64,000 bases of DNA. Source: an uncultured Roseibium sp. Its GTDB lineage: Bacteria; Pseudomonadota; Alphaproteobacteria; Rhizobiales; Stappiaceae. The stretch lies in the NCBI RefSeq assembly GCF_947496995.1, contig NZ_CANMFD010000008.1, positions 62,001-126,000 on the forward strand. Direction: 5' to 3'. A program made the translations under genes and the position numbers. Below, piece by piece: positions 27,763-36,586 of this stretch (position 1 is the stretch's first letter; the number at the start of each line of letters is the position of its first letter). The notes beneath the pieces are model-generated. The model worked only from the letters and a program-made list of their open reading frames with translations. It did not search any database and was not told the DNA's origin.

Positions 27763-29553
27763 TCAATCATGAAGTATTTCTGCAACCAGATGCCTTTCGC
27801 CGACATCATTATAGCGTACCCTGCTGACGGACTGTCCGAGGGGCAGCACGGGCGAGGGAATTTCGCCGGCTGGCACATCGAAGACGGCACGCCGCTTTTT
27901 CGGGTCCGGAATGGGCACGGCTTTCAGAAGACGCTGCGTGTATTCATGCTGCGGATTTTCGAAAACCTGTCGCCGTGTGCCGGTCTCCACGATCTGGCCG
28001 AGATACATCACGGCGATCCGGTGGGAAATCTGTTCCACCACGGCCATGTCATGCGAGATGAAGAGATAGGACAGACCGAGGTCCTCCTGCAGTTCCTGCA
28101 ACAGGTCCAGGACGCGCGCCTGCACGGAAACGTCGAGCGCGGAAACGCTTTCGTCTGCAATGATCACCTTTGGCGATAGCGCAAGCGCCCTGGCTATGCA
28201 GATACGCTGACGCTGTCCGCCAGAAAACTCGTGCGGATGGCGGGCCATCACATCGGCGGGAAGCCCCACGCGCTCGAAGAGCGAAGCGACACGGTCCTTG
28301 AGGTCCTGCCCTTTCGCCAATCCGTGAATGACAAGCGGTTCGCCGACAATGTCGCCGACAGTCATGCGCGGGTCGAGCGAGGCATAGGGATCCTGGAAGA
28401 TCATCTGCATGTCCCGGCGCAGACGTTTTTGCATCGCCGCGCCGCCGACACCGGCATGGCGTCCCGCCACCCGGATGGAACCTTCCCAGGGCACAAGGTT
28501 CAGGAGCGCCTTGCCGATGGTGGATTTTCCGCAGCCGCTCTCCCCGACCAGCCCGAGGGTCTCCCCGGGTTCAAGGTGAAGGGAAACACCTTCGACCGCA
28601 TGGACGCGGGAGGTGACCCGGTTGAGAAGTCCGCCGCGCAGATCGAAGCGGACGACAAGATCCTCCACCTCGAGAACCGGTTGCTGCGCCTGTGTTCCCG
28701 CCTTGGGTGCGCTGTCTAGGCCGATCATGGCACCCAGCTTCGGCACCGCATCCAGAAGCCCACGCGTATAGGGATCAGACGGACGCTCGAAAACATCCGC
28801 GACTTCGCCGCGTTCCACAATGCTGCCGTTGTTCATGACAATCACCCTGTCCGCCATTTCGGCGACCACGCCCATGTCATGGGTGATCATGATGACGGCC
28901 GTGCCGAAGTCGCGCTGCAGGTCGCGGATGAGCTGCAGGATCTGCGCCTGGATGGTCACATCGAGGGCTGTCGTCGGCTCGTCGGCGATGAGGATCTTCG
29001 GATTGCAGGCGAGCGCCATGGCGATCATTACCCGCTGACGCATGCCGCCGGACAATTCGTGCGGATATTGCCGCAGACGGCGGCGGGGCTCCGACAGCCG
29101 CACCGACTCGAGCATCGCCAGGGCGATCTTTTCCGCCTTCGACCGCGAAACGTCCTGATGCGCAAGGATCGCCTCACGCAATTGCCGCCCGATGGTCAGA
29201 ACAGGGTTCAGCGACGTCATCGGCTCCTGAAAGATCATCGCGATGTCGCCGCCGCGAATGCGGCGCAATTCATCTTCGCGGATCTTCGTCAGGTCCAGTC
29301 CCTGAAACAGAATCTCGCCGCCCGATACCCGGGCCATTCTTTCCGGCAGCAGACCCATGATCGACAGCGCCGTGATGGATTTTCCGGAACCGGACTCACC
29401 GGCGATGCACAGCGTTTCCCCCCGCCGCAGATCGAAGGACAGGTCGTTCACCACGGTCCTTGCTCCGATCGGCGTGGCAACGTCGGTGCAAAGCCCGCGG
29501 ACCGAGAGAATGACGCCGTTGGAGGACTCACAGGGATCTGGCGATGTGGACAC
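27763..29553 (-). CDS. Fused dipeptide-type ABC transporter ATP-binding protein (DppD-DppF)
   Basis: A 596-residue protein with two complete ABC domains in one chain, a common fusion in oligopeptide/nickel-type importers such as GsiA. The first domain has Walker A GESGSGKS, signature LSGGMRQR and Walker [13 protein letters not shown]. The second has [16 protein letters not shown] and [12 protein letters not shown]. The C-terminal tail resembles oligopeptide-type ATPases but lacks their usual Cys-rich motif. The start appears to be GTG 29553. It would energise the two permeases encoded upstream, 67 bp after the acetamidase gene. Confidence 0.93.
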   Translation of the reverse strand: MSTSPDPCESSNGVILSVRGLCTDVATPIGARTVVNDLSFDLRRGETLCIAGESGSGKSITALSIMGLLPERMARVSGGEILFQGLDLTKIREDELRRIRGGDIAMIFQEPMTSLNPVLTIGRQLREAILAHQDVSRSKAEKIALAMLESVRLSEPRRRLRQYPHELSGGMRQRVMIAMALACNPKILIADEPTTALDVTIQAQILQLIRDLQRDFGTAVIMITHDMGVVAEMADRVIVMNNGSIVERGEVADVFERPSDPYTRGLLDAVPKLGAMIGLDSAPKAGTQAQQPVLEVEDLVVRFDLRGGLLNRVTSRVHAVEGVSLHLEPGETLGLVGESGCGKSTIGKALLNLVPWEGSIRVAGRHAGVGGAAMQKRLRRDMQMIFQDPYASLDPRMTVGDIVGEPLVIHGLAKGQDLKDRVASLFERVGLPADVMARHPHEFSGGQRQRICIARALALSPKVIIADESVSALDVSVQARVLDLLQELQEDLGLSYLFISHDMAVVEQISHRIAVMYLGQIVETGTRRQVFENPQHEYTQRLLKAVPIPDPKKRRAVFDVPAGEIPSPVLPLGQSVSRVRYNDVGERHLVAEILHD

Positions 29554-29575
29554 TCTGTTCTCTCTGGTAACGGGG

Positions 29576-29612
29576 CTTCATGAGGCGGGCGGCAGCCGCA
29601 TGACCGCCGCCC
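29576..29612 (-). terminator. Hairpin between the acetamidase and ATPase genes
   Basis: GGGCGGC and GCCGCCC form a 7-bp GC-rich stem with a loop of about 12 nt in the 67-bp gap between the two genes. There is no T-run, so it is more likely an mRNA-processing or partial-termination hairpin than a full terminator. Confidence 0.35.
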
Positions 29613-29620
29613 GGATATGA

Positions 29621-30571
29621 CTACTGGAGCACGACCTTCGGGAAATAGAAGGACACGACCCAGTTCGGTGCATCGACGATTTCCGAGATCCTCAGATCGC
29701 CGCACACCGAACACAGCATGTAGGCATCGACCGCACTGTAGCCGTGGCGGGCGCACAGCAGATCGATCATGTTCGACACGGCCGCCTGGGCGCCCGCGAA
29801 GAGATCGGTGCCGATCCCGGTCGTGACCTCGTAGCCCATTTCATCCAGATGCCGGGTGACAGGGCCCGGCGTCTCGAAACGCGGCATCTTCAGGTCCGCG
29901 CCCTTGATCAGATCCAGTTCGATCACCGTGTTCATCGGGCTCTCGATGGCCGTGCCACAGACTTCGCCATCGCCCTGGGCGGCATGGGTATCGCCGATGG
30001 AAAACAACGCACCCGCGACCTCGATCGGCAGGTAAAGCGTCGTTCCGGCGGCAAGATCGCGGATATCCATGTTTCCGCCAACACGCCGTGGGGGCACGAT
30101 GGAATGCAGTCCAGCCTCTGCCGGCGCGACGCCGATCGTCCCGGCGAAGGGTTTGAGCGGCACCTTGCCGAAAGGTGCGAAGGCGGACGTGACCGGCTTG
30201 TCCTTGTCGTAGGACCAGACGTGCAGCGCCGGATCCTTGAACTGGTCGGCCAGCAGACCGAAGCCGGGAATATTGGCCGTCCAGCCGAAACCGGACGGCT
30301 TGAATTCAAGGATCTTCACGACCAGCGCATCGCCCGGCTCGGCCCCATCCACACGGATGGGGCCATTGACCGGGTTGATCTTGCCGAAATCCAGGTTCGC
30401 GACGTCCTGGACGGTGCTTTCCGGCGTCAGTTGCCCCGCGGAACTGTCGAGGCACTCGAATTCGAGCACCGTACCGGGAGCCACCGTCTCGGCCGGGGCA
30501 AACGAGTTGTCCCAGCCGAAGTGATGCTGTGCCGCGTGAATGGTGTAAGCGGCCTTGCAGTTACTGCACAT
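29621..30571 (-). CDS. Acetamidase/formamidase family enzyme
   Basis: A 316-residue FmdA/AmdA-type amidase that would hydrolyse a small amide to carboxylate and ammonia. Family marks are IHAAQHHFGWDNS near the N-terminus, GDTHAAQGDGEVCGTAIE in the middle and a C-terminal SVCGDLRISEIVDAPNWVVSFYFP. ATG 30571 is used; its coding region overlaps the end of the binding-protein gene by 11 bp, which suggests translational coupling. Placed in an AmiC/AmiR-type operon with an importer, it is the likely catabolic step for the imported substrate. Confidence 0.9.
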   Translation of the reverse strand: MCSNCKAAYTIHAAQHHFGWDNSFAPAETVAPGTVLEFECLDSSAGQLTPESTVQDVANLDFGKINPVNGPIRVDGAEPGDALVVKILEFKPSGFGWTANIPGFGLLADQFKDPALHVWSYDKDKPVTSAFAPFGKVPLKPFAGTIGVAPAEAGLHSIVPPRRVGGNMDIRDLAAGTTLYLPIEVAGALFSIGDTHAAQGDGEVCGTAIESPMNTVIELDLIKGADLKMPRFETPGPVTRHLDEMGYEVTTGIGTDLFAGAQAAVSNMIDLLCARHGYSAVDAYMLCSVCGDLRISEIVDAPNWVVSFYFPKVVLQ

Positions 30572-32183
30572 CTTTCGCCCATACATAATCGTAGTTGACG
30601 GGAATGTGGACCGGATCGACGAAGATGGCGTCAGGACCACCCAGCCGCTCGGACCGCATCGTGAAACGCTGTTCGTGGAAGACCGGCGCCCAGGCCGCGT
30701 CATCCATCACCGCAATGAAGATCTTGCGCCAGGCTTCCTCGCGCTCGGCCTTCTGGGCCGGGTCCGTCATGCTGTCGGCAGCCGTTGCCAGCGCGTCCAG
30801 CTCCTCGTTGCAGTACCAGGACCAGTTCCAGCCGCCCTTGACCGCGCCGGCGCAGCCGAGGATCGGTCCGTAGAAGTTGGACGGATCCGGAAAGTCGGCG
30901 ATCCAGGCCATGCCGCCGGACCAGATCATCGGCGCCTGATCGGGTTCGCCGCCGGCTGCGATGACATTGGCCTGGGCCAGTGCCTTGATTTCGGCCTTGA
31001 TGCCGATAGCGGCAAGATCCGCCTGGATGGCCTGGGCGATACGCGGGTTCGGATCGGTGTTGTAGACATAGAGTTCCGTCTCGAACCCGTCACCGAGGCC
31101 AGCCTCGGCCAGAAGTGCTTTCGCGGCGTCCGGATCGAAGGCGTAACCTTCGTAGTTGTTGTCGTAGCCCGGCATGGTCGGCGGCAGCGGCTGGTTGGCC
31201 GGAACGGCACGGCCGTTGATGATGCGCACGATGCGATCCTTGTTGATCGCCATGTTGACGGCCTTGCGCACTTCCGGCTTGTCGAACGGCGGCATCTTCA
31301 CGTTCATGGTGACATAGCCGGTGTGCAACTGGCCACCCTCGATGATCAGGTCCTTGTATTGCGGATCCTTGGTGACTTCGAGAAACTTCGCCGGCGGGAT
31401 ACCGTCACCCGGAATATCGGCTTCGCCGCGCTGCAGGCGCAGAAGGGCGACAATCGGCTCCTGGCCGACCTCGAACGTGATCTCGTCGAGCTTGGGCACA
31501 CCGGCACGCCAGTAGTCCTCGTTGCGCTTGAACACCAGGCGCTGTCCGAGTGTCCACTCCTCCAGCGAAAACGCGCCGCTGCCGACCGGATGCTTGCCGA
31601 AATCGGCACCCCATTCCTCGACGGCCTCCTTGGGAACGATGGACGAGAAGTTGATCGCCATCACGTGCAGGAACGTCGCGTCCGGACGGGAGAGTTCGAT
31701 CTTCACCGTATAAGGATCGACCACCGTCACCCCTTCAAGGCTGTCGGCGTCGCCGGCAGCAACGGCGTCAAAGCCCTTGATGGAGCCGAAGAAACCGGCG
31801 CCCGGGCTCTGGGTTTCGGGATTGGTAACCCGGTCGAGGGAGTATTTGACGTCTTCCGCAGTCAGTTCGCGGCCATTGTGGAACTTGACGCCTTCGCGCA
31901 GCTTGAAGGTGAAGACCTTGCCATCGTCGGAAATCGAGTAGTCCTCGGCAAGGTCGTTCATCAGATTGGTCGTGCCCGGCTCGTAGTCCATCAGACCGTC
32001 AAACAGGCTCTTGATCATCGACCAGTTCTGCCAGTCGTAACCGATTGCCGGATCGAGCGTGGAGACATCGTCCTTGTAGGTGACGATCATCGACCCACCC
32101 TGTTTGATGTCATCCGCCTGCGCGGGTGTGAGAGCCGTGGCGGCAAGTAGGGCGGCAGCCCCTGCCAGAAGTGTTCTATTCAT
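30561..32183 (-). CDS. ABC transporter substrate-binding protein, peptide/nickel family (SBP_bac_5)
   Basis: A 540-residue periplasmic binding protein with a cleavable leader ending about ALTPAQA-DD. The SBP_bac_5 landmarks are SLFDGLMDYEPGT, FKLREGVKFHNGRELTAEDVKYSLDR and GSGAFSLEEWTLGQRLVFKRNEDYW. The start is ATG 32183, six bases inside a TTG, behind CTGGAGG. It lies between the permease genes and the acetamidase gene. The family binds peptides and other small ligands; because the operon has amidase and AmiC-like genes, an amide-containing ligand is likely. Confidence 0.93.
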   Translation of the reverse strand: MNRTLLAGAAALLAATALTPAQADDIKQGGSMIVTYKDDVSTLDPAIGYDWQNWSMIKSLFDGLMDYEPGTTNLMNDLAEDYSISDDGKVFTFKLREGVKFHNGRELTAEDVKYSLDRVTNPETQSPGAGFFGSIKGFDAVAAGDADSLEGVTVVDPYTVKIELSRPDATFLHVMAINFSSIVPKEAVEEWGADFGKHPVGSGAFSLEEWTLGQRLVFKRNEDYWRAGVPKLDEITFEVGQEPIVALLRLQRGEADIPGDGIPPAKFLEVTKDPQYKDLIIEGGQLHTGYVTMNVKMPPFDKPEVRKAVNMAINKDRIVRIINGRAVPANQPLPPTMPGYDNNYEGYAFDPDAAKALLAEAGLGDGFETELYVYNTDPNPRIAQAIQADLAAIGIKAEIKALAQANVIAAGGEPDQAPMIWSGGMAWIADFPDPSNFYGPILGCAGAVKGGWNWSWYCNEELDALATAADSMTDPAQKAEREEAWRKIFIAVMDDAAWAPVFHEQRFTMRSERLGGPDAIFVDPVHIPVNYDYVWAKDVQ

Positions 32184-32256
32184 GATCAAACCTCCAGGTT
32201 CAGGTGATTTCGCCGGCCCGCTCTGTCGGCGGATTTCCCGGCATTCTTACCGCGCA

Positions 32257-33177
32257 TCAGCGCAGCTTGATCCTCGGATCAATGAGGGGCACGATCAGGT
32301 CGGCAAGGAAGTTTCCGAGAACGATCGCGAATGCGGAGACGAGCGTGACGCCCATGATGATCGGGATGTCGACGCGCTGGATGGCCTGCCAGGCGAGCTG
32401 TCCGATGCCCGGCCAGCCGAAAACGCTTTCCACGACGACAATGCCGCTCATGAACAGGCCGATATCGATGCCGATCATCGCGATGACCGGCAGCAGCGCG
32501 TTCGGCATGGCATGGCCGAACAGCACCTGCCAGCGCTTCAGGCCCTTGGCCCGCGCCGTGCGGATGAAATCCTGGCGCAGCACGTCGATCATCGACGAGC
32601 GCATCATGCGCGAATACCAGCCGGCGCCCAACAGACCGAGCGTCAGGGACGGCAGGACCATGTGCCGGAACGTCCCGTAGCCGCCAATCGGAAACCAGCC
32701 GAGCTGCACGGAGAACACATAGAGAAGCAGGATGCCGATCACGAATTGCGGTGAGGAAACGCCGACGAAGGAAAGCACCATGAGGCTCGTATCCGTCGCC
32801 GTGTTGCGACGAAGGGCTGCAACGATCCCCATGGTCAGGCCGATGGCAAGTTCACTTATGATCGCCCCTGCCATCAGCAGGAGGGTGGCAGGCAGGCGTG
32901 AGCGGATCAGTTCGCCGACTTCCGTCTTCTGCAGGTAGGACCGCCCGAGATCGCCCTGCAAAAGGCCCGTCAGATAGCGAAAATACTGCTGGTAGAACGG
33001 CAAATTGAGACCCAGTTGCTCGCGGATGTTTTCCACCGTCTGAGCCGTTGCGCTGCGGCCCGCGATCTGCCGCGCCGGATCCGCCGGGATCAGGTACAAG
33101 AGGATGAATGTCAGGAACGAAATCCCGAGCAGGATGAGCAGCGATTGCAGAACGCGCCGCAGGACATAACCGCCCAT
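32257..33177 (-). CDS. ABC transporter permease, DppB type
   Basis: A 306-residue inner-membrane permease with about six helices and the binding-protein-dependent transport motif (YVRTARAKGLKRWQV-like: FIRTARAKGLKRWQVLFGHAMPNALLPVI). The N-terminus (VLRRVLQSLLILLGISFLTFILLYLIPADP) is typical of DppB. The start, ATG 33177, lies 2 bp after the stop of the DppC-type gene. It pairs with that gene to form the membrane channel. Confidence 0.93.
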   Translation of the reverse strand: MGGYVLRRVLQSLLILLGISFLTFILLYLIPADPARQIAGRSATAQTVENIREQLGLNLPFYQQYFRYLTGLLQGDLGRSYLQKTEVGELIRSRLPATLLLMAGAIISELAIGLTMGIVAALRRNTATDTSLMVLSFVGVSSPQFVIGILLLYVFSVQLGWFPIGGYGTFRHMVLPSLTLGLLGAGWYSRMMRSSMIDVLRQDFIRTARAKGLKRWQVLFGHAMPNALLPVIAMIGIDIGLFMSGIVVVESVFGWPGIGQLAWQAIQRVDIPIIMGVTLVSAFAIVLGNFLADLIVPLIDPRIKLR

Positions 33178-33179
33178 GA

Positions 33180-34082
33180 TCAGTGCCTCCCCTTCTGGGT
33201 CGGGTCGAGCACTTCCCGCAAGCTGTCACCCAGCAGATTGAAGCCCAGCGCCAGGGCGATAATCGCAAAGCCGGGGAAGAACACCAGCCAGGGCGCGGAG
33301 GTGAAATAGGTCTGGTTCTCGTAGATGATGTTGCCCCAGGAAGGGGTCGGCGGCTGCACGCCGATACCCAGATAGCTGAGCGTTGCCTCCAGAAGCACGG
33401 TCGTGGAAATGCCGAGCGTTCCGAAGACCACGATGGTGGACAAAAGGTGCGGAAGAATGTGACGGAACAGGATGCGGAACAGTCCGGCTCCCATCGCCCG
33501 CTCGGCGAGAATGAATTCCCGCTCCGAAAGCGACCTGGTTTCCGTGTAGACGACACGCGCCATCTGCACCCAGTTCACCATGGCGATGACCATGGCGACG
33601 ATCCACAGCGAGGGCTGGAAGATCGCGGCCAGGGTGATGGCCAGAAGAAGCGCCGGAAAGGCCATCATCAGGTCGGTGAACCGCATCAGCAGCGTTTCCA
33701 CCCAGCCGCGAAAGAAACCGGCGAGAATGCCGACGAAGGCACCGACGACCACGGCGATACCGTTCGCCACGATCCCGATGATGAGCGACGTTCTGGCGCC
33801 GTAGATCAGCCGCGACAGCAGGTCCCGGCCGAGAAGATCCGTGCCGAGCCAGAACCTCTCGCCCGGCGGCAGCGGCGCGCCTTCGAGGGTCAGACCCTCG
33901 AAGAATTGCTCCTCCGGATTGAAGGGCGCGACCAGCGGAGCGAACAGCGCCGCCCCGACAATGATCCCGATCACGATCATGGCAAAAAGCGCAAGTTTTC
34001 TCCGAACCAGCCGCCACATCACGCCGCGAGGCAGGTCGGCAGCGGCAACCGGGAGGATTTCAGGCTTCGCGTCGGCCGTCAT
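33180..34082 (-). CDS. ABC transporter permease, DppC type
   Basis: A 300-residue permease with an N-terminal cytoplasmic tail, a first helix near LALFAMIVIGIIVG and the DppC motifs HWLGTDLLGRDLLSRLIYGARTS-like (FWLGTDLLGRDLLSRLIYGART) and LSYLGIGVQPPTPSWG. The coding-region transport motif REFILAERAMGAGLFRILFRHILPH contacts the ATPase. The first 23 bp overlap the end of the AmiR-like gene, which couples transporter synthesis to the regulator. Confidence 0.93.
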   Translation of the reverse strand: MTADAKPEILPVAAADLPRGVMWRLVRRKLALFAMIVIGIIVGAALFAPLVAPFNPEEQFFEGLTLEGAPLPPGERFWLGTDLLGRDLLSRLIYGARTSLIIGIVANGIAVVVGAFVGILAGFFRGWVETLLMRFTDLMMAFPALLLAITLAAIFQPSLWIVAMVIAMVNWVQMARVVYTETRSLSEREFILAERAMGAGLFRILFRHILPHLLSTIVVFGTLGISTTVLLEATLSYLGIGVQPPTPSWGNIIYENQTYFTSAPWLVFFPGFAIIALALGFNLLGDSLREVLDPTQKGRH

Positions 34083-34662
34083 TCTGCCCTCCCGCGCGCT
34101 CGATCAGATCCCCGGCCACGGCCTCGATGGTCTGGCGGCTCTTCATCGCCATGTCCTGCAGCAGACGGTAGGCCGTTTCCGCATCGCCGTCCTGATGCTG
34201 CATGAGCAGAAGAATGGCCTCCGCGACCTGCGGCCGGCAGGCAAGCCGCGCCTCCAGCGTGGCGATGCGTTCCTCGGAAGCACGGCGCATGGCAAAGGTC
34301 CGCTGCGCGACGACCAGCGCGCCATACACACCACTTGACGTGACCGGCTTGTTGAGATGGGCGATGGCCCCACGCCGGATTGCCCATTCAACGCGTCCGG
34401 GCGCTTCGGTTCCCATCAAGGCGATCATCGGCATCGGATGGGCATCGACCGGCCAGGGAAACTGTGCGTCATGGCCGGCATCGGCGTCGAATATGAGAAG
34501 GTCCGCCTGTTCGGCCTCAGCCGGCAGTTCCGGCCATGCAGTCGAAATCTCCACACCGAGACGGTCGAGCTGACGGCAGACGGCGTCGCGGTCCGCATGC
34601 GGTTTGTGCAGGATGCTGGCGGACCAGCCTCGGAAACTGGGGGTGCGGAACAGATTGCTCAT
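34060..34662 (-). CDS. amiR-like: AmiR-like ANTAR-domain antiterminator
   Basis: A 200-residue protein with an N-terminal degenerate receiver-like domain (about 10-115) and a C-terminal ANTAR RNA-binding domain (about 130-190: AEAILLLMQHQDGDAETAYRLLQDMAMKSRQTIEAVAGDLIE). This is the AmiR layout from Pseudomonas, where the protein binds nascent RNA and prevents termination until AmiC releases it. The receiver-like domain lacks a clear phospho-Asp, which fits ligand control by AmiC rather than phosphorylation. The gene overlaps the AmiC-like gene by 4 bp (ATGA). Confidence 0.88.
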   Translation of the reverse strand: MSNLFRTPSFRGWSASILHKPHADRDAVCRQLDRLGVEISTAWPELPAEAEQADLLIFDADAGHDAQFPWPVDAHPMPMIALMGTEAPGRVEWAIRRGAIAHLNKPVTSSGVYGALVVAQRTFAMRRASEERIATLEARLACRPQVAEAILLLMQHQDGDAETAYRLLQDMAMKSRQTIEAVAGDLIERAGGQNDGRREA

Positions 34663-35897
34663 GACGACACCAGCCTCAGCTTCGGGGTGTTGCCGGCCTC
34701 GGGAGCGGGCATTCGCGCGGAGCCTCCCGGGCGACCTGCAACGCCTGTGTCCAGCGGATCGTAATGAACGAGATAGGGATCCGGCGCCAGCGGTCCGGGC
34801 GTCTTCTCAATAATGCGGAACCGCGATCTTCCAGTCCCGCCGCCGCCCGAATGGCCACCTGCTTCCACCACCGCGATCAACGGCTGCAGGTGGGCATGCT
34901 GGGTTTGCGGATCGATGCGGATGTCCCTGAGAGGGGTCTTGTGAGACTGACGGCAAAGCTCCACCAGCACGTCGTCCGGATGATCGCTTCCGCAGGCGTC
35001 GATCGCCCGCGCCAGAAGCCAGACCGCCTCATATGGCCCGACGAACATGGAGGATATCCCCGCCTCCGGACCGCGCATTCCCTCAAGACGTGTGCGCAGG
35101 GCCGCGTTTTCAGGTGTTTCCAGAGTTTCGAAATAGGTCGAGGTGGAAATCAGGCCGTCGGCCGCCGCGCCCAGAACCGGCAGTTCCGCCTCGGTCAGGT
35201 TGCAGCTCAGGATCGGACAGCGGTTCGGCGCGAAGGCCGGATCTTCAGCGGCCAGGTCTTTCATGGCGCGCAGGAACGCGTAGCTGCTGACGCCGATCAG
35301 GTTGTTGAAGATGAAGGAAGGTCGTTTTTCGCGAATTTCCGCGATCAGATGAGCGATATTCTCGTCACCGATGGCGACATATCTCTCGCCGAGCACTTCG
35401 CCGTCGCAACCGGCCAGAAGTTCGCGGGCGATGCGATTGGTTTCCCAGCCCCAGATGTAATTCGAACCGACCAGGAAGGCATCGCGGCCGTACTCCGGCA
35501 CGATGTGGCGAAAGAGCGGAACGACCCCCTGGTTCGGACAGGCCCCCGTATAGACGACCCGGTCATGGCTCTCGAAGCCCTCGTAGGGCGTCGTGTACCA
35601 GAGCAATCCGCGCCCGCGCTCCAGAACCGGGAGGACTTCCTTGCGGCTGGAGGAGGTCTGGGTGCCGACGATGTGGCGGCATCCGGCCTCACGCATCAAC
35701 CGGTCCGCCTCCACAGCATAGTTCTCAGCCAGGCCAGCAGGCTCGCCGTCCACCCTCAGAAAGCGGAAATCGAACTGCCCGGAGGCGTTGATCTCATCTA
35801 TGGCGATCCGCGCACCCCAATAGCCTTCCTGACCGATCACGGAATAGGATCCGGATTTCGAAAACAGGACGCCGACCGGAATTTCCCTCAAAGCCAT
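34659..35897 (-). CDS. amiC-like: AmiC-like amide sensor (type 1 periplasmic-binding fold)
   Basis: A 412-residue protein of the AmiC/UrtA branch of type 1 binding proteins (IPVGVLFSKSGSYSVIGQEGYWGARIAIDEIN at the N-terminus). There is no signal peptide, as in AmiC, so it should work in the cytoplasm by holding AmiR inactive until ligand binds. The start is ATG 35897 behind AAGGTG; GTG 35915 is possible. The C-terminal 50 residues after about 362 are Gly/Pro-rich. It is the first gene of the operon and the leader before it holds a terminator. Confidence 0.88.
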   Translation of the reverse strand: MALREIPVGVLFSKSGSYSVIGQEGYWGARIAIDEINASGQFDFRFLRVDGEPAGLAENYAVEADRLMREAGCRHIVGTQTSSSRKEVLPVLERGRGLLWYTTPYEGFESHDRVVYTGACPNQGVVPLFRHIVPEYGRDAFLVGSNYIWGWETNRIARELLAGCDGEVLGERYVAIGDENIAHLIAEIREKRPSFIFNNLIGVSSYAFLRAMKDLAAEDPAFAPNRCPILSCNLTEAELPVLGAAADGLISTSTYFETLETPENAALRTRLEGMRGPEAGISSMFVGPYEAVWLLARAIDACGSDHPDDVLVELCRQSHKTPLRDIRIDPQTQHAHLQPLIAVVEAGGHSGGGGTGRSRFRIIEKTPGPLAPDPYLVHYDPLDTGVAGRPGGSARMPAPEAGNTPKLRLVSS

Positions 35898-35955
35898 GTT
35901 CACCTTCAACTCCACCGGTCCGCCGCTTCAGGAACGCGCTATTACGGCCGGGCAC

Positions 35956-35998
35956 AAAAAAACCCCGACCCGCAGGTATCAGCTGCGACAGATCGGGG
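35956..35998 (-). terminator. Leader terminator of the amiC-amiR operon (antitermination target)
   Basis: On the minus strand this is CCCCGA (6-bp lower stem) then CGCAG-CTGATAC-CTGCG (upper stem and 7-nt loop) then TCGGGG, followed by seven T residues (35956-35962). It sits 59 bp before the AmiC-like start codon, inside the leader rather than after a gene. This is where an ANTAR protein would act. The upper stem-loop may double as the second ANTAR hairpin. Confidence 0.75.
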
Positions 35999-36010
35999 CG
36001 CGGTTGCCAT

Positions 36011-36029
36011 GCGGCTGAACGGATGCCGC
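36011..36029 (-). promoter_or_regulatory. Upstream leader hairpin, candidate first ANTAR hairpin
   Basis: GCGGC and GCCGC form a 5-bp stem with a 9-nt loop, 12 bp before the terminator stem on the minus strand. ANTAR substrates are two adjacent stem-loops with hexanucleotide loops, and these loops are 9 and 7 nt, so the match is only structural and tentative. Confidence 0.3.
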
Positions 36030-36038
36030 TATGTGCCT

Positions 36039-36070
36039 TGAAGGATTGCCGAAGACAAAACTCTTGTCAA
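36039..36070 (-). promoter_or_regulatory. Possible promoter of the amide operon
   Basis: On the minus strand a TTGACA -35 box (complement of 36065-36070) is followed after 17 bp by AATCCT, a poor -10. Transcription would begin near 36035 and make a leader of about 135 nt that contains both hairpins. The -35 is good and the -10 is weak. Confidence 0.35.
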
Positions 36071-36555
36071 TTGCCCCAACGCCCAAAGATCCGGCACGCT
36101 CAAAACGTGACCATTCGCATTTCCTGACAAGAGATATCCGAAGCGAACCAATCATTTAGTTATCGCCTCCCTTGCCCGGAAACCTCATAACCGAACAATT
36201 ACCTTGAAATATATAGGCTATTGACACCTGCCGACCAGAATAGTTTGGACATTTTTCTGGCATTTTCGAAATTTCCTTGCGCACCAGCATTAAAAATTTC
36301 GGTTTTTAGGTGACCGATTAAAATTTGTTCCATCGCATAAATTTCAGGCAGCATCCACGGCCTGCCAACAAACGGGGGAAGAAGCAGAAGCCCGATAGTC
36401 AAATTTTACTCATATATAACAATATAATAACTCATAAACACCGCAGAAACTCAGCTGAGATTCATTCAAGGAATTCGGCCTGGACCAAACCAGATGCGCT
36501 GCCGAAAGCCGCACTATGGTGGGTTGCGCACCGGAGATTTCCCAACAATAATGAC
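36071..36555. other. AT-rich intergenic region between divergent transport operons
   Basis: About 485 bp, clearly richer in A+T than the neighbouring genes, lie between the amide operon and the GntR-peptide ABC operon. A 67-codon minus-strand reading frame (36199-36402) has no ribosome-binding site or family match, so I do not call it a gene. The upstream part is dominated by A/T tracts, and another TTGACA occurs near 36224 on the plus strand without a good -10. I see no repeats or RNA genes. Confidence 0.5.
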
Positions 36556-36571
36556 ACCAATTAAAATTGGT
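36556..36571. promoter_or_regulatory. Palindrome before the FadR-type GntR gene, candidate operator
   Basis: ACCAATTAAAATTGGT is a perfect 7-bp inverted repeat with a 2-bp centre (AA). It ends 15 bp before the start of the GntR regulator gene. A larger inverted repeat overlaps it: ACACCAA at 36554-36560 and TTGGTGT at 36577-36583. Its position over the promoter or ribosome-binding region suits autorepression by this regulator. Confidence 0.45.
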
Positions 36572-36586
36572 TCACATTGGTGTGGC

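Noticed and set aside
30555..32150. Plus-strand frame antisense to the amide operon binding protein
   Set aside because: No domain, no plausible start context, and it lies wholly inside a well-supported gene on the other strand.
36011..36029. Upstream leader hairpin as a consensus ANTAR hexaloop
   Set aside because: The stem is present but the loop is 9 nt rather than 6 nt, so I list it only as a candidate and not as a confirmed ANTAR element.
36199..36402. 67-codon minus-strand frame in the AT-rich divergent region
   Set aside because: No ribosome-binding site and no family match. Its composition matches the surrounding non-coding DNA.
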